Assembly: GCA_030512295.1 (NCBI GenBank)
Contig: JAULSR010000002.1
Span: 6,448,001 to 6,512,000 of the forward strand
From: Bombardia bombarda
Taxonomy: Eukaryota; Ascomycota; Sordariomycetes; Sordariales; Lasiosphaeriaceae
DNA length: 64,000 nucleotides
Direction of reading: 5' to 3'
Within the stretch, counting starts at the first letter, position 1. Every line of letters starts with the position of its first letter. The position numbers were made by a program, and so were the translations under genes. Of this stretch, positions 55,299 to 64,000 are shown piece by piece. The notes below the pieces were generated by a model. The model was given only the letters and a program-made list of their open reading frames with translations. It was not told where the DNA came from and searched no databases.

Positions 55299-55322
55299 AG
55301 TCAAAGGGGGGGGTTTCCGCCA
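55299..55322 (+). repeat. Left terminal inverted repeat
   Basis: 24 bp, AGTCAAAG to TTTCCGCCA, matching the right end in inverted orientation except for the length of the G run and one T. Confidence 0.92.
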
Positions 55323-55464
55323 ACCCCTAGTCCCAGCCACCTACTTTTTAACGCGAATCCCTGTACGCGACTGACCTACCTATTTATCTTCTTCCTACCA
55401 CAACTCCCTCAATTCTTCTTCTTTTTCCTTACTTTCTACTGCATTCTGTTCGTAATTGATCAAC

Positions 55465-57075
55465 ATGTACAACTATACTGAAGCCGACCTCACCAACGCA
55501 ATTGACGATGTCCTAGATGGCATATCAGTCAGCCACGCCGCCCGCATCCACGGCATCCCTAGGTCTACCCTCCGCGGCCGCATTACTGATGCCCAACCTT
55601 ACCAAATCGCTCACGAACACCAACAGAGGCTATCTCCAGTTCAAGAAGATGGCATTACCCAATGGATTGTACGCCAAGATGCCCTAGGACTGGCGCCATC
55701 GCACTCACAAGTGAGGGCAGTGGCGAACGCCATTCTCAGGAAACAGGGGGACCAGTCTCCCGTCGGAAAGAAGTGGTCAACCGCCTTCCTACATCGCCAC
55801 CCAGAGGTTAGAACGAAGATTGGTCGCCGTACACACTGGGGGAGGATCAACGCAGGTTCTCCCGCCAATATCAACAAGTTCTTTGACCTGTATCAGACCG
55901 TGAGCTGGATCCCCTTCAAACGGAGATACAACGCCGACGAGGGGGGAATTATGGAGGGCCAAGGAGTCAACGGCTTGGTAATCGGGTGTACAGAGACTGG
56001 GAATGGTAGTACACCTGTAAAAACCGACTCTTCGAAAGCCTGGATCTCTTTTGTTGAGTGTATCTCCGCCGAGGGAGTAAAGCTCAATCCCCTGATTATT
56101 TTCAAGGGTAAAAGTGTTCAAGATCAATGGTTTGAACAAGATACACTCGAACAACACCCTTCTTGGTATGTCACACACTCTCAGAACGGCTGGACTAGCA
56201 ATAAAATTGCCTTAGAATGGCTCGAAAGGGTCTTCCTCCCGGAGACGGCGCCTGAGGATTCCTCAACACCACGGTTGTTGATTTGTGACGGCCACGGGTC
56301 ACATACAACCGACGAATTCATGGCGAAATGCTTCCTCAATAACGTCTACCTCTTGTTTTTACCTGCCCACACCTCTCATATCCTTCAACCTCTCGATTTG
56401 GGTTGTTTTTCGAGCTTCAAAGCGGCATATAGGAGGATGGTAGCCGAATTCGTCTCCCTAACTGATTCAAGACGGGTTGGCAAGCGCAAATTCCTTCAAA
56501 TCTACGGGAAAGCCCGCGAAGAAGGTCTCCGGAAGGAGAACTGTATCGCGGGCTTCCGGGCGACTGGGTTATACCCGGTTAACCGGCACGAAGCACTCAT
56601 GTCCCCGTGGGTAAAGAACCGCCGGCCCCGGACGCCCCCGGTCCCCGTTAAGAGCGGTATAACTACCCCGGAGAAGAGTAGTGACGTTCAATCACTATTT
56701 TCTACACAGTCAAGGACCCCAAGTACCCGCTCTGTGATCCAGAAGGCATGTGTGGCTCTGGATAAGCGAAATTTTGAGCTTGCGATGAAGGAGAGGGAGA
56801 TCGCGAGATTGAAAGAGGAATTGGCCCAGGCAAAACCACCAAAACGCCATAAAGTCAGGGCGGATCCGAATCAACGCTTTGTTACATTTGCAAATATAGC
56901 TTATCAACGCAACAGGAGTCCCTCGCAACGCGCCCGGTCGGAAACAGCTATAGAATCGAGTATTGAGGTGGCCGGGAGGGAGTCTTCCTCCGAGTCGGAT
57001 GCGGAGCCACCACCCCGGAGATCTGAGCGCCAGAAACGTACGCGGCGCCGTTATTTGGAAGAAGATTCGGAATAG
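55465..57075 (+). CDS. Fot1/pogo family transposase
   Basis: Intronless, 536 aa, carried by the TIR-bounded element. It cuts and pastes the element using a DDE nuclease. An N-terminal Psq-type helix-turn-helix (SHAARIHGIPRSTLRGRI, about residues 25-45) is followed by a CENP-B/Tc5-type HTH (about 50-125; WSTAFLHRHPEV). The DDE domain is at about 150-360: first Asp in YNADEGGIMEGQG, second in LLICDGHGSH, third in LQPLDLGCFSSFKAAY, with LNPLIIFKGKSVQDQW between. The usual NMDE is NADE here. The C-terminus has a short coiled coil (LAMKEREIARLKEELAQAK) and a basic, Ser-rich tail (RRSERQKRTRRRY). The start is the ATG at 55465. No internal stop was seen, so it may be functional. Confidence 0.95.
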   Translation: MYNYTEADLTNAIDDVLDGISVSHAARIHGIPRSTLRGRITDAQPYQIAHEHQQRLSPVQEDGITQWIVRQDALGLAPSHSQVRAVANAILRKQGDQSPVGKKWSTAFLHRHPEVRTKIGRRTHWGRINAGSPANINKFFDLYQTVSWIPFKRRYNADEGGIMEGQGVNGLVIGCTETGNGSTPVKTDSSKAWISFVECISAEGVKLNPLIIFKGKSVQDQWFEQDTLEQHPSWYVTHSQNGWTSNKIALEWLERVFLPETAPEDSSTPRLLICDGHGSHTTDEFMAKCFLNNVYLLFLPAHTSHILQPLDLGCFSSFKAAYRRMVAEFVSLTDSRRVGKRKFLQIYGKAREEGLRKENCIAGFRATGLYPVNRHEALMSPWVKNRRPRTPPVPVKSGITTPEKSSDVQSLFSTQSRTPSTRSVIQKACVALDKRNFELAMKEREIARLKEELAQAKPPKRHKVRADPNQRFVTFANIAYQRNRSPSQRARSETAIESSIEVAGRESSSESDAEPPPRRSERQKRTRRRYLEEDSE

Positions 57076-57192
57076 CTTTAATTTGGTATTTTTTTTGTAT
57101 TTTTAGCGTTTAAATTGACTGAGTTGTGGTGGTTACAATATTTGGGAGTGGCAGATTTGGTGGGCTTTTTTTCGTGGCGGAATAGGGCCCCC

Positions 57193-57218
57193 TGGCGGAA
57201 CCCCCCCCCCCTTTGACT
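57193..57218 (-). repeat. Right terminal inverted repeat
   Basis: 26 bp, TGGCGGAA, 11 C, then TTTGACT. It mirrors the left terminus and is followed by the TA target duplication. Confidence 0.92.
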
Positions 57219-58325
57219 TAACACAACTCCAGCAAGGGAGACAGATAGGCATTCGCAATACTGTCAAGTAATTTACTATCATTATATAAATTACAATCAC
57301 TACCAATGGAACGGCAGAATATCGAATAATTTACGAATCTACGCAACCTAACAAGTCGTGATGCTACGGCCAGTGATTACACATTTCCATGGTAACCACT
57401 ATCCGTGTCGCCCCCTATCCTATCCCTATCATATACATTTTACCAAAAAGTAACTCGCCTGCACAGCAAGCCTCATGAGCATGAAGTCTTGTTGGCCATC
57501 AGTCCTGTCCACGACATATTGGTGGGTACGCAGATAGAAGTCTGTTTATGCCTGGGTACTCGAGCTACCTACCTACCTACCCCAAAACACAACCAGCATC
57601 ACCACCACATCAGAAAATTAACCACATAATAAGTAGTTATGAATGATGAATCTCATTAATTTCTCCTATCTCAATCACAGCCATCGCCATCGCCATCGCC
57701 ATCGCCATCGCCATCGCCCCCCCCAAAAAAGACGTTCACCACCCTACACACGCTCTCCTCTCCTCTCCCGGATGTGATCCGTCCCACTCTATGGATCCTC
57801 AATCTAACCATCCCATCGTTCATCGCCTTCAAAAGTGCAATCAATCAATCCCCAGCCAGCCAAGAAAAGTAAAAAGAAACAGAAGTGAGAGAGACAGAAT
57901 AAAATAAAAGAGCAAAAAATGCATGCATGCAAACCGGCTTCCCCCACCGCCCTCCGTCCCTGTGCTCAAGAAAAGGCAACAAAAGGCCAGGTTAAATAAA
58001 GCCTTCTCCCCTAAAGACCAAGAAAGAGAAAAGAAATCGGGGCAGAGGGTGAGGGAAATGAATAGAAAAAGTCAAAGCAAAGGCTATGATGGGTATCAAA
58101 GCAAAGTTCTAAACAGACAGAAGGGTTCGGAAAACAATAATAATAATCAAAACTCGCCGTGACCGAGCCGACCGACAACACAAGCCGTATCAAAAGCCAA
58201 TCCAGAGTTTCCTTTTTTCTCTTTTTTTTTTTTCTCCTCAGGGACAAGTATCAAGGTAGCCAGCCGCCATGGCTGTCCCCTTTCCTCCCCCCCCCCCAAC
58301 TTCTCTTGTGCTCTCCTCATTATTA
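57219..58325. other. Intergenic right of transposon
   Basis: About 1.1 kb: the right flank of the element and the 3' flank of spa2. It contains a (GCCATC)n microsatellite at 57680-57717. No gene recognised. Confidence 0.6.
57680..57717. repeat. (GCCATC)n microsatellite
   Basis: Six tandem hexamers, downstream of spa2 on its strand. Confidence 0.9.
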
Positions 58326-61216
58326 TCATGCAAAGTCGTCAGCGCCATCATTCATGACCAATTGATCGATCCGCTGAACGAGCTCCTTAGTCTCCCGCGC
58401 AATCTCAAACGCGATGGGCGGCAGGGTCTGCGTCCACATGCGCCACTCGCGGCTCCGCGTGTCCTTGCCTTCTGCGGCGAGATCCACGCCGCGGTTGCCC
58501 GCCTCCATCAGCCGCTCGCGGCACGACGCCAGCCGCCTGACGAGCTCCCCGCCGTTGCCGCCGGTAGCCTCCGTCTCGGAGACCACCTGTCCGACCACAT
58601 CGCCGATCGTGTTGATCTCCTCCGTCACCTGGTCGATGTCGGCATCGTTGCGGATCAGCTGGACGAGGTTTTGGATCGTCTGTACGAGAACAGCAGTCTG
58701 ATCCTCGAGATAGATCTTGAGATCTTCTGTTCGTCTATCCTGCTGCTGTTGTTGACGCATGCCATACAGACCATTGGGGGCCGGTGGCAGACTCTTGTTC
58801 GCGTATCTCGCTCCGTTACCGTTGGTCAGGCCGTTGCTTGAAGCACCGTTGCGGGAGGCCGGACGGTTGTTATTGGAAAACGATTCGCGGGGAGAGTTGA
58901 CGGGGCTGTAGGTAGACGATTCCACACTGGCCCGGCGACCGCCGCCCAGGCCCTGGAAAGGTGGGGGTGGTGGCAATGACTCCTGCACCGATGTTGTATT
59001 GGAGGCTTGGCTCTGTCCGTTGCTCCGTGGAGAAAAGAAGCCTGTCGAGTCAACAGGAGTTATTGTTCCATCGTCGTCATCGTCCAGTTCACCAGCGGGG
59101 GTGGAGCGTATCTTGACGGTCCTGAGTAGCTCGACGACGGCTGCAACCAAATGTGATGCTGCCGCATCAAGAAGAGACACTGGGGATATGCCGGCCGCAC
59201 TGGCAAAGTTTCTGGATGCCGTAATCAGATTGTTGGCGGTGGACGATACCCGCGACTTCAGCCTGGCCTGCTGCTGCATTACCTCATCGCTCTTGGGTGC
59301 CGATTCGTCGATATCCTTAGTAATCCTTCGGACGCTGACCACAACTGCCTTCATAGAGTCAATCACTTGCTCCGGATTATTGACACGCGCCCTCTGGAGA
59401 AGTTCGTCTATGGCGATCTGGAACTTGGTGACGTGCACGTCCTTGACCAGCCCATTCTCCTGGGTAAATCCCTTCTCCCGCACATATTTGCCAGCATCCT
59501 GGTCGATCGTCAGACCAAGTGATGAGGCTCGCATATTGCGTAGCTGCGTCTTAGTGCGTGCATAGCGGTTTCGCCAGTCCCGAACCTCCTTTTCTAGAGA
59601 CTCGATTGTCTTTTCCAGCTCGACTTGCCTTTCCCAAGTAGCCCCGCTTTGCTGCGAAAGCATCCTCATCTCACGCATAAACTCCTGCGCCTCGCGCCGG
59701 ACCTCCTCCGTGACCTGCTGTTGCTCTTGTAAGGAGATGCGCAAGTCTTGGTTTTCTCTCTCCAGTTCAGCGTCGGCAGCGCCGTTGGGCTGTGGCTTAG
59801 AATTAGACTGGCGAATGTCTTCGATTTCTTCCCTCAGTTCTCGGACCTCGTTCGCATGCTCGTCTCTGATCCGATCCAGTTCTCTCTGCAGGGAGTCGTT
59901 CAATTCTTGGGCCTCGGCAAGCTTGTTCTCCAACGCATCGCGAGCATCGTCGAGCTCCTTCTTCTCCAAATTGGCAGCAGTTGCTCTTGATCGCTCGCCG
60001 TCTAGTATGTTGTTTAACTCGTCGTCCTTTTTCCTCATATCATCTTCCATTTGATCCACTTTTCCCCGAAACTCTTTAATCTGTAGCTCGTAGTCATCAA
60101 TAAGCTTCCTGTCGGCCTAGATAGAGTTAGCTATTGTCAATCATGAACTCTAAAGGCTAAACAAACCTCTGACGGCCCCGGTATACTCCGCTTGCTTTCT
60201 TGGTCCGCAGACATCCTGCCACTCAGCCCATACGAATCAACATCCACATTTTCCGGGCTCATTGGGCTGATAATATCGTCATCTTCCTCCACCATTGTGC
60301 TCTTGTTGGGGACAATGGTGTTGCTCTGAAACTGCTTTGGCATGGGCCGCCCATAGTCCCCGTTGGGCAGCCCAGGAGACTGAGGTACGCCAAATCCGCC
60401 ATTCATAGGGGTCGGAATCGCGCGACCGCTCCGTATCGAGCTTGCCTCGGAAGGACGTCTGCGGGATTGACGTGGTGGATAGCCATTCATCCCGTTGACG
60501 GGCGTCTGTGACCGACTTGGCGGCCCTCGAACTGACATTGGGCTTCCGACACGCGAGATATCTCCGGCCGTGAAGCGTGGGTATCGTCGCTCCAGCTCGC
60601 AGAATACATCGGTCGCCAGATCGCGGAAGCGTGGAGGCCCAAGGGAAGATAGCTTTTGGCGCGCCTGGTTTCGTTTTGGATGGAAATTTTCCTCGGGCAG
60701 GAGGTACTCGGGAGGGCCCTGCACATTGGGCGGTGTTCTAGCGGCGAGCTCGCGTCGCTTCAGCTCATCGTATACGTCTGTGCTAAGCTCGAGGAACTGG
60801 ACCCCAGTAAGGCGCTGTAACTTGTCGCGAGCCTTGTTCGTTGGCGGAGGCTTGGGGTTACCGTCGCGCGATGTGGCCGAGAGATAGCGTTTGAGCGAGA
60901 CATAGTGCTCCGACAGCACAAGCTCTTGGTTTTCGGCCTGCTGGCTCTGGCTCCTCCCGCTCTCGCTTCTCGAGTACAGGTTTGTGCCGGCACTGGACCG
61001 GCCGACGGAGGGCGGCGGAGAGGGCCCGCCGACGCTCCCGCTCCTGGGCCCCGGGGGGAATCCCCCATTCATAGCCCTGGCAGATCCGCCCGAGTCGGGC
61101 GGTGTGTTGAGCTGACCTCGATTGTTCGAGTAAGATGCGTCGTTGTCAATGGGTGGGTAGGACCATTCGCTACCGCCTAGAGAGACAGGTGAGAGCGGTG
61201 CATTGCGCCCATTCAT
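58326..61216 (-). CDS. spa2: Spa2 polarisome scaffold
   Basis: Polarisome scaffold at hyphal tips and septa, 946 aa. Exons on the minus strand: 61216-60167 and 60116-58326; the 50-bp intron joins PGPSE to ADRKLIDDYELQIKEF. Two Spa2-homology (SHD/GIT) repeats lie at about residues 127-155 (KARDKLQRLTGVQFLELSTD) and 182-211 (NQARQKLSSLGPPRFRDLAT), the feature that defines the family. Pro/Ser-rich sequence precedes and follows them. A long coiled coil runs about 355-545 (Glu/Arg/Gln-rich). The conserved C-terminal region holds VHVTKFQIAIDELLQRARV and ITASRNFASAAGISPVSLLDA. The final block (EDLKIYLEDQTAVLVQTIQNL) fits the Spa2 C-terminus. Confidence 0.93.
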
Positions 61217-63692
61217 GGTATAGTTGTTATTCGTTCTCTGTTCGGTCGACGGACGCAGTCGAAGTCGAGGGTTCGGGGGTTTCGGGGGGTGTCAAGGCCG
61301 GGCGCCACGCGAGAGACAGACGTAACGCGACGGTTGACCACCACTCAACAACAACAAAGAATTTGGAGATCCAGGGCTTCTGAGCGTGACACGAAAAGCT
61401 TTTTGATTTGACAGTTGTATACGTAGTAATGACGAGCCGACCACGCATTCAACGATGGGGCGAAAAGGTCATTCAGTACTCGGGTGTTGTACAGTGTAAA
61501 GCGGCGTCGCGGCTGTGGCTGGTTGTGCGACTCTCTCTTCGCTGTTACAGCATGAAACGCAAGGATGGCCGAACCAACGTTCCCCTATGGCGCAGAAAAG
61601 GAGGTGATGGTGGCACTGTGGCAGGTCGGGGAGGTCCGCCCCCAAAAATTCTAATGACAGGGCCCGACCAGTCGGAACTGCACAAAATTTTAAGATTTCT
61701 GCCCCAAGATGGAGGACTTTCGGGCGCTCGTCAGGGGTCGCTCCAGGACGGGATATAATGGCTAAGGTAATGGGCCCAGTCGGGTGCGCGCAACTTAAGT
61801 TGTAGATCGCTAGCCAGAGACAAGATGGAAAGGCTGCAAATGGTCGATAACTGTAACTAAGAATTCGGATTCGGCGTGTTTGCTTATCGCTGCGGTTTGG
61901 ACCAGTTTGGTCAACTCAGAATATTGAAATGGGTCCCCGGATTGATGATTGATTGACCAGGCTTGCCAGGGACGGGAGGAGGGGGGAGGGGGGAGGGGGG
62001 AGGCAGACGCCCGTTCGGGTACGGTGGCGATTGGGCAGGCTGGGCGCTGCAGTCGCAAGGGGTGACGGGGTGCTTTCCCTGCGTTCCCTGCTACCTAGTC
62101 TAGTCGCGCGCTACGGCAGGTACGGCTGGCGGCCAGCAGATGAAATGGCCCTGAGTGGCTGGAGTGGCTCAGTGGGCAGACCCCGACACACCCCGTCGAC
62201 CTCGAATGACAGACCTGAGTGGAAGACCTAACCCGGGCCAAGGGCGGCAGCTGGCCGCGGCTCTGGACGAATCGACAAGTTAGGAGCCAAGCCAGGTACA
62301 ATCGTATAAGATCAATGGAAAGTGGTAGACATTTCGTATAACAAGACCATCACAAAGCAGTGAAAGCAACACACAACGGAATGATTGCACGGGGGAGGCT
62401 CCCGAGACAAAAGAAAAGGCGAGGCAGGCAACCCCGACCAATGTTTTAATTGCTTCTGCAGACCAAAACGCGGAAATGGAAATGCATTGTCAAGGGTCCG
62501 TGGACCTTCTGCATAAGGCCGGGCAATGTCCCGTTATGGACCTTTATTACATCTTTATCTCGAGGGCACGAGGCTTGTTTCCATGGCTTGCTTCCATGGC
62601 TTCCTTTCTTTCCTCGCCTCTCTTTGACTTGACCATCGTGAATCCTCCCGGGAGCCTTCGAGATGGGAAGGTAACGAACCAAAACAAAATCCGTCCTGTT
62701 TCATCAGGGGCAGTTCGGTATAAGGCCACAGCCATGATCCTCTTTCTGGCAGCGCTGGCAGGCAGCAGCAGGTGCCTGGCCGGAGTCTAGAAGCCTGGTC
62801 GTCAAGTGCGGTTGCATTATCACTCACCTGCATATCCCCAGATCTGCTTTCCCGTTTGATACTCCCGTGCTCCGGGTAAAAACACTTGACGCGCCCCGTC
62901 CCTTGATGAGGCTCGTACTTGGTACACACTACACACCACCTACCTACCGCCGTATGCATGCATGAGTGAGCTTTATCGTTACGAGTCAGCCCTCTGAGAG
63001 AAATAATCATCGATGGTGTTTTAGCTGTTTCGTCATGTTTTATACTCTCCGAAGCTCACAGCTCCATCCCTGCTGTCTCATTTCATAGAAATCTTCCCCT
63101 CATTAAACAAAACGACGCAGCTCAAATCTCAAATGTGCTAGAGAATATGTGGAGAATAGCCAAATCACACATCTAATGTACCTAGGTAGTTGGAGAGTGC
63201 AAAAGTTTCCATGTTTCTGGGTCAAGTTGGGGTCCAAAAGTCTGGCACCCATCCGACACGCCTAGAGCGATGTACATCCAAACACCTACCCAGGAAAGTT
63301 TTCTGTTACCAGGATATAGAGCGATCTATTTTGCCATACTAAAAATAAAGTTCACTCACAGTGGTATATCTTGTCGGGCAGTATCGATAACTATAAACTG
63401 TAGGAAGTTGCATTACATGTTAGCTGCACCTCAAGATCTCAAGAGGTGGTGATTTGTAGCAAGTGGAAGTGGCAAGTATTAATGTAAAATAGCTCTTGGG
63501 GTCAGACTTTTGGACCCCGACTGTATTTTGCAGTGTAATCTTTCTCTTGATTCTTGACAATCATCAAATCCCAATCCCAGAATGGTATCTCCTCGAGTAA
63601 CGCCCGGCACCCCGCCCGGCACCCAACCAAACGCCATACCAACCAAAGCCTGCTGATAAATAAAAAAAAACTGCATCGCTCCGACAATATCC
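61217..63692. other. Intergenic upstream of spa2
   Basis: About 2.5 kb between two minus-strand genes: the spa2 promoter and the ssu72 3' flank. A G-rich tract lies at 61973-62002. ORFs here (for example 61953-62231, 62555-63010) are not family-like. Confidence 0.55.
61973..62002 (+). other. Potential G-quadruplex tract
   Basis: GGGAGGA followed by three runs of six G separated by single A, about 760 bp upstream of the spa2 start and on the strand opposite to it. It fits the G3+N1-7 quadruplex rule; function is unknown. Confidence 0.75.
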
Positions 63693-64000
63693 TCAAAACC
63701 AAGCAAGAGTCCATGTTGAGGGGAGGTTTGGCCACCGCTCCTGCCACTCGGCCAGGACATCTGGAACCCGTTCATCGAAACCCGACCTGCCGAGGCCGGT
63801 TGCAGAGTCAAAGGCGGACGCTCCAATCTTGGCGCGCTCTTCTGATGCGACCTTGTTGAGGGAGTTTGCAAGATCAACCATGGCCTTGCCTCCGACGGAA
63901 GCCTCCTCGTGATTATCTTTGATATCAATGTTGATGACATGGACAGGTCTGTTGAGCGGCGAGCCTCGGCTGAGGAGATCATCAATCACGGCATCCCAGC
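63693..64000 (-). CDS. ssu72: Ssu72 CTD phosphatase, C-terminal part
   Basis: Last 102 codons of an Ssu72-type phosphatase, which dephosphorylates Ser5/Ser7 of the RNA polymerase II C-terminal domain and takes part in 3'-end processing in the nucleus. Recognised from WDAVIDDLLSRG, PVHVINIDIKDNHEEAS and the terminal hydrophobic-aromatic end (STWTLAWF), which correspond to the family's INMDIKDNHEEAT and final CFY-type end. The N-terminal catalytic C-x5-R loop lies beyond the right edge (the gene runs leftwards). A middle insert (SLNKVASEERAKIGASAFDS) is typical of fungal versions. Confidence 0.88.
   Translation of the reverse strand, partial: WDAVIDDLLSRGSPLNRPVHVINIDIKDNHEEASVGGKAMVDLANSLNKVASEERAKIGASAFDSATGLGRSGFDERVPDVLAEWQERWPNLPSTWTLAWF

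Larger units (their letters stand above)
55299..57218 (+). mobile_element. Complete Fot1/pogo-type DNA transposon
   Basis: A 1.92 kb element bounded by terminal inverted repeats. The left end (55299-55322) reads AGTCAAAG, a G run of 8 in total, then TTTCCGCCA. The right end (57193-57218), read on the minus strand, gives AGTCAAAG, a G run of 11, then TTCCGCCA. Both ends are flanked by TA (55297-55298 and 57219-57220), the target duplication of Tc1/mariner-superfamily elements. One long intact transposase ORF fills the interior. The open frame suggests recent insertion and little or no repeat-induced point mutation. Confidence 0.93.

Noticed and set aside
62555..63010. 151-codon minus-strand ORF between ssu72 and spa2
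   Set aside because: No recognisable motif, overlapping ORFs in other frames, and no splice-supported extension.
63479..63985. 168-codon minus-strand ORF overlapping ssu72
   Set aside because: A different frame carries the clear Ssu72 C-terminus; this one is its shadow plus 3' flank.

Overview
The window reads as nuclear DNA of a filamentous ascomycete, most likely a Sordariomycete-type mould. Genes carry short GT-AG introns, mostly about 50-100 bp. Proteins are of filamentous-fungal type: HET-C, a GH45 endoglucanase, Scm3, Spa2, an IQGAP of the Rng2/SepG kind, and a Zn2Cys6 factor. There is also a Fot1/pogo DNA transposon. No operons, bacterial signals, rRNA, tRNA or CRISPR arrays were seen. 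The species cannot be named from this alone.

Layout. 1-15 kb: urease (+, first few codons off the left edge); an HMG-box protein (-); a 3.6 kb stretch without a supported gene; het-c (+), an allorecognition gene; and a secreted GH45 endoglucanase (+). 15-29 kb: a stand-alone LigD-type 3'-phosphoesterase (-), a DNAJC11-like J protein (-), casein kinase 2 alpha (+), the CENP-A chaperone Scm3 (-), and Atg6/Beclin (+) sharing a 506-bp divergent promoter with Scm3. 29-40 kb: a decayed AAA ATPase pseudogene (-), a Zn2Cys6 transcription factor (-), saccharopine dehydrogenase LYS1 (+) and IMP dehydrogenase (-). 40-54 kb: IQGAP (+), an MFS transporter (-) and an M28 glutamate-carboxypeptidase-like protein (+) with a one-base frameshift near its 3' end. 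54-64 kb: a doubtful Gln-rich ORF (-), an apparently complete 1.92 kb Fot1/pogo element with terminal inverted repeats and TA target duplication, Spa2 (-), and the C-terminal end of the CTD phosphatase Ssu72 (-) running off the right edge.

Most genes are unrelated housekeeping functions arranged in alternating convergent and divergent pairs. There is no biosynthetic cluster. IQGAP and Spa2 both act in polarity or cytokinesis. Scm3 (centromere), CK2 (kinase) and Atg6 (autophagy) are neighbours without an evident functional link. Exon boundaries were derived by hand from splice sites, reading phase and family resemblance.

The points most worth checking are: the frameshift in the M28 gene; the intact transposon next to unassigned DNA; the AAA pseudogene whose Walker A threonine has become isoleucine; an 11-bp triple repeat of a perfect palindrome in the LYS1/Zn-cluster divergent promoter; a 19-bp tandem repeat in the long first intron of the MFS gene; and a J protein without an HPD motif.
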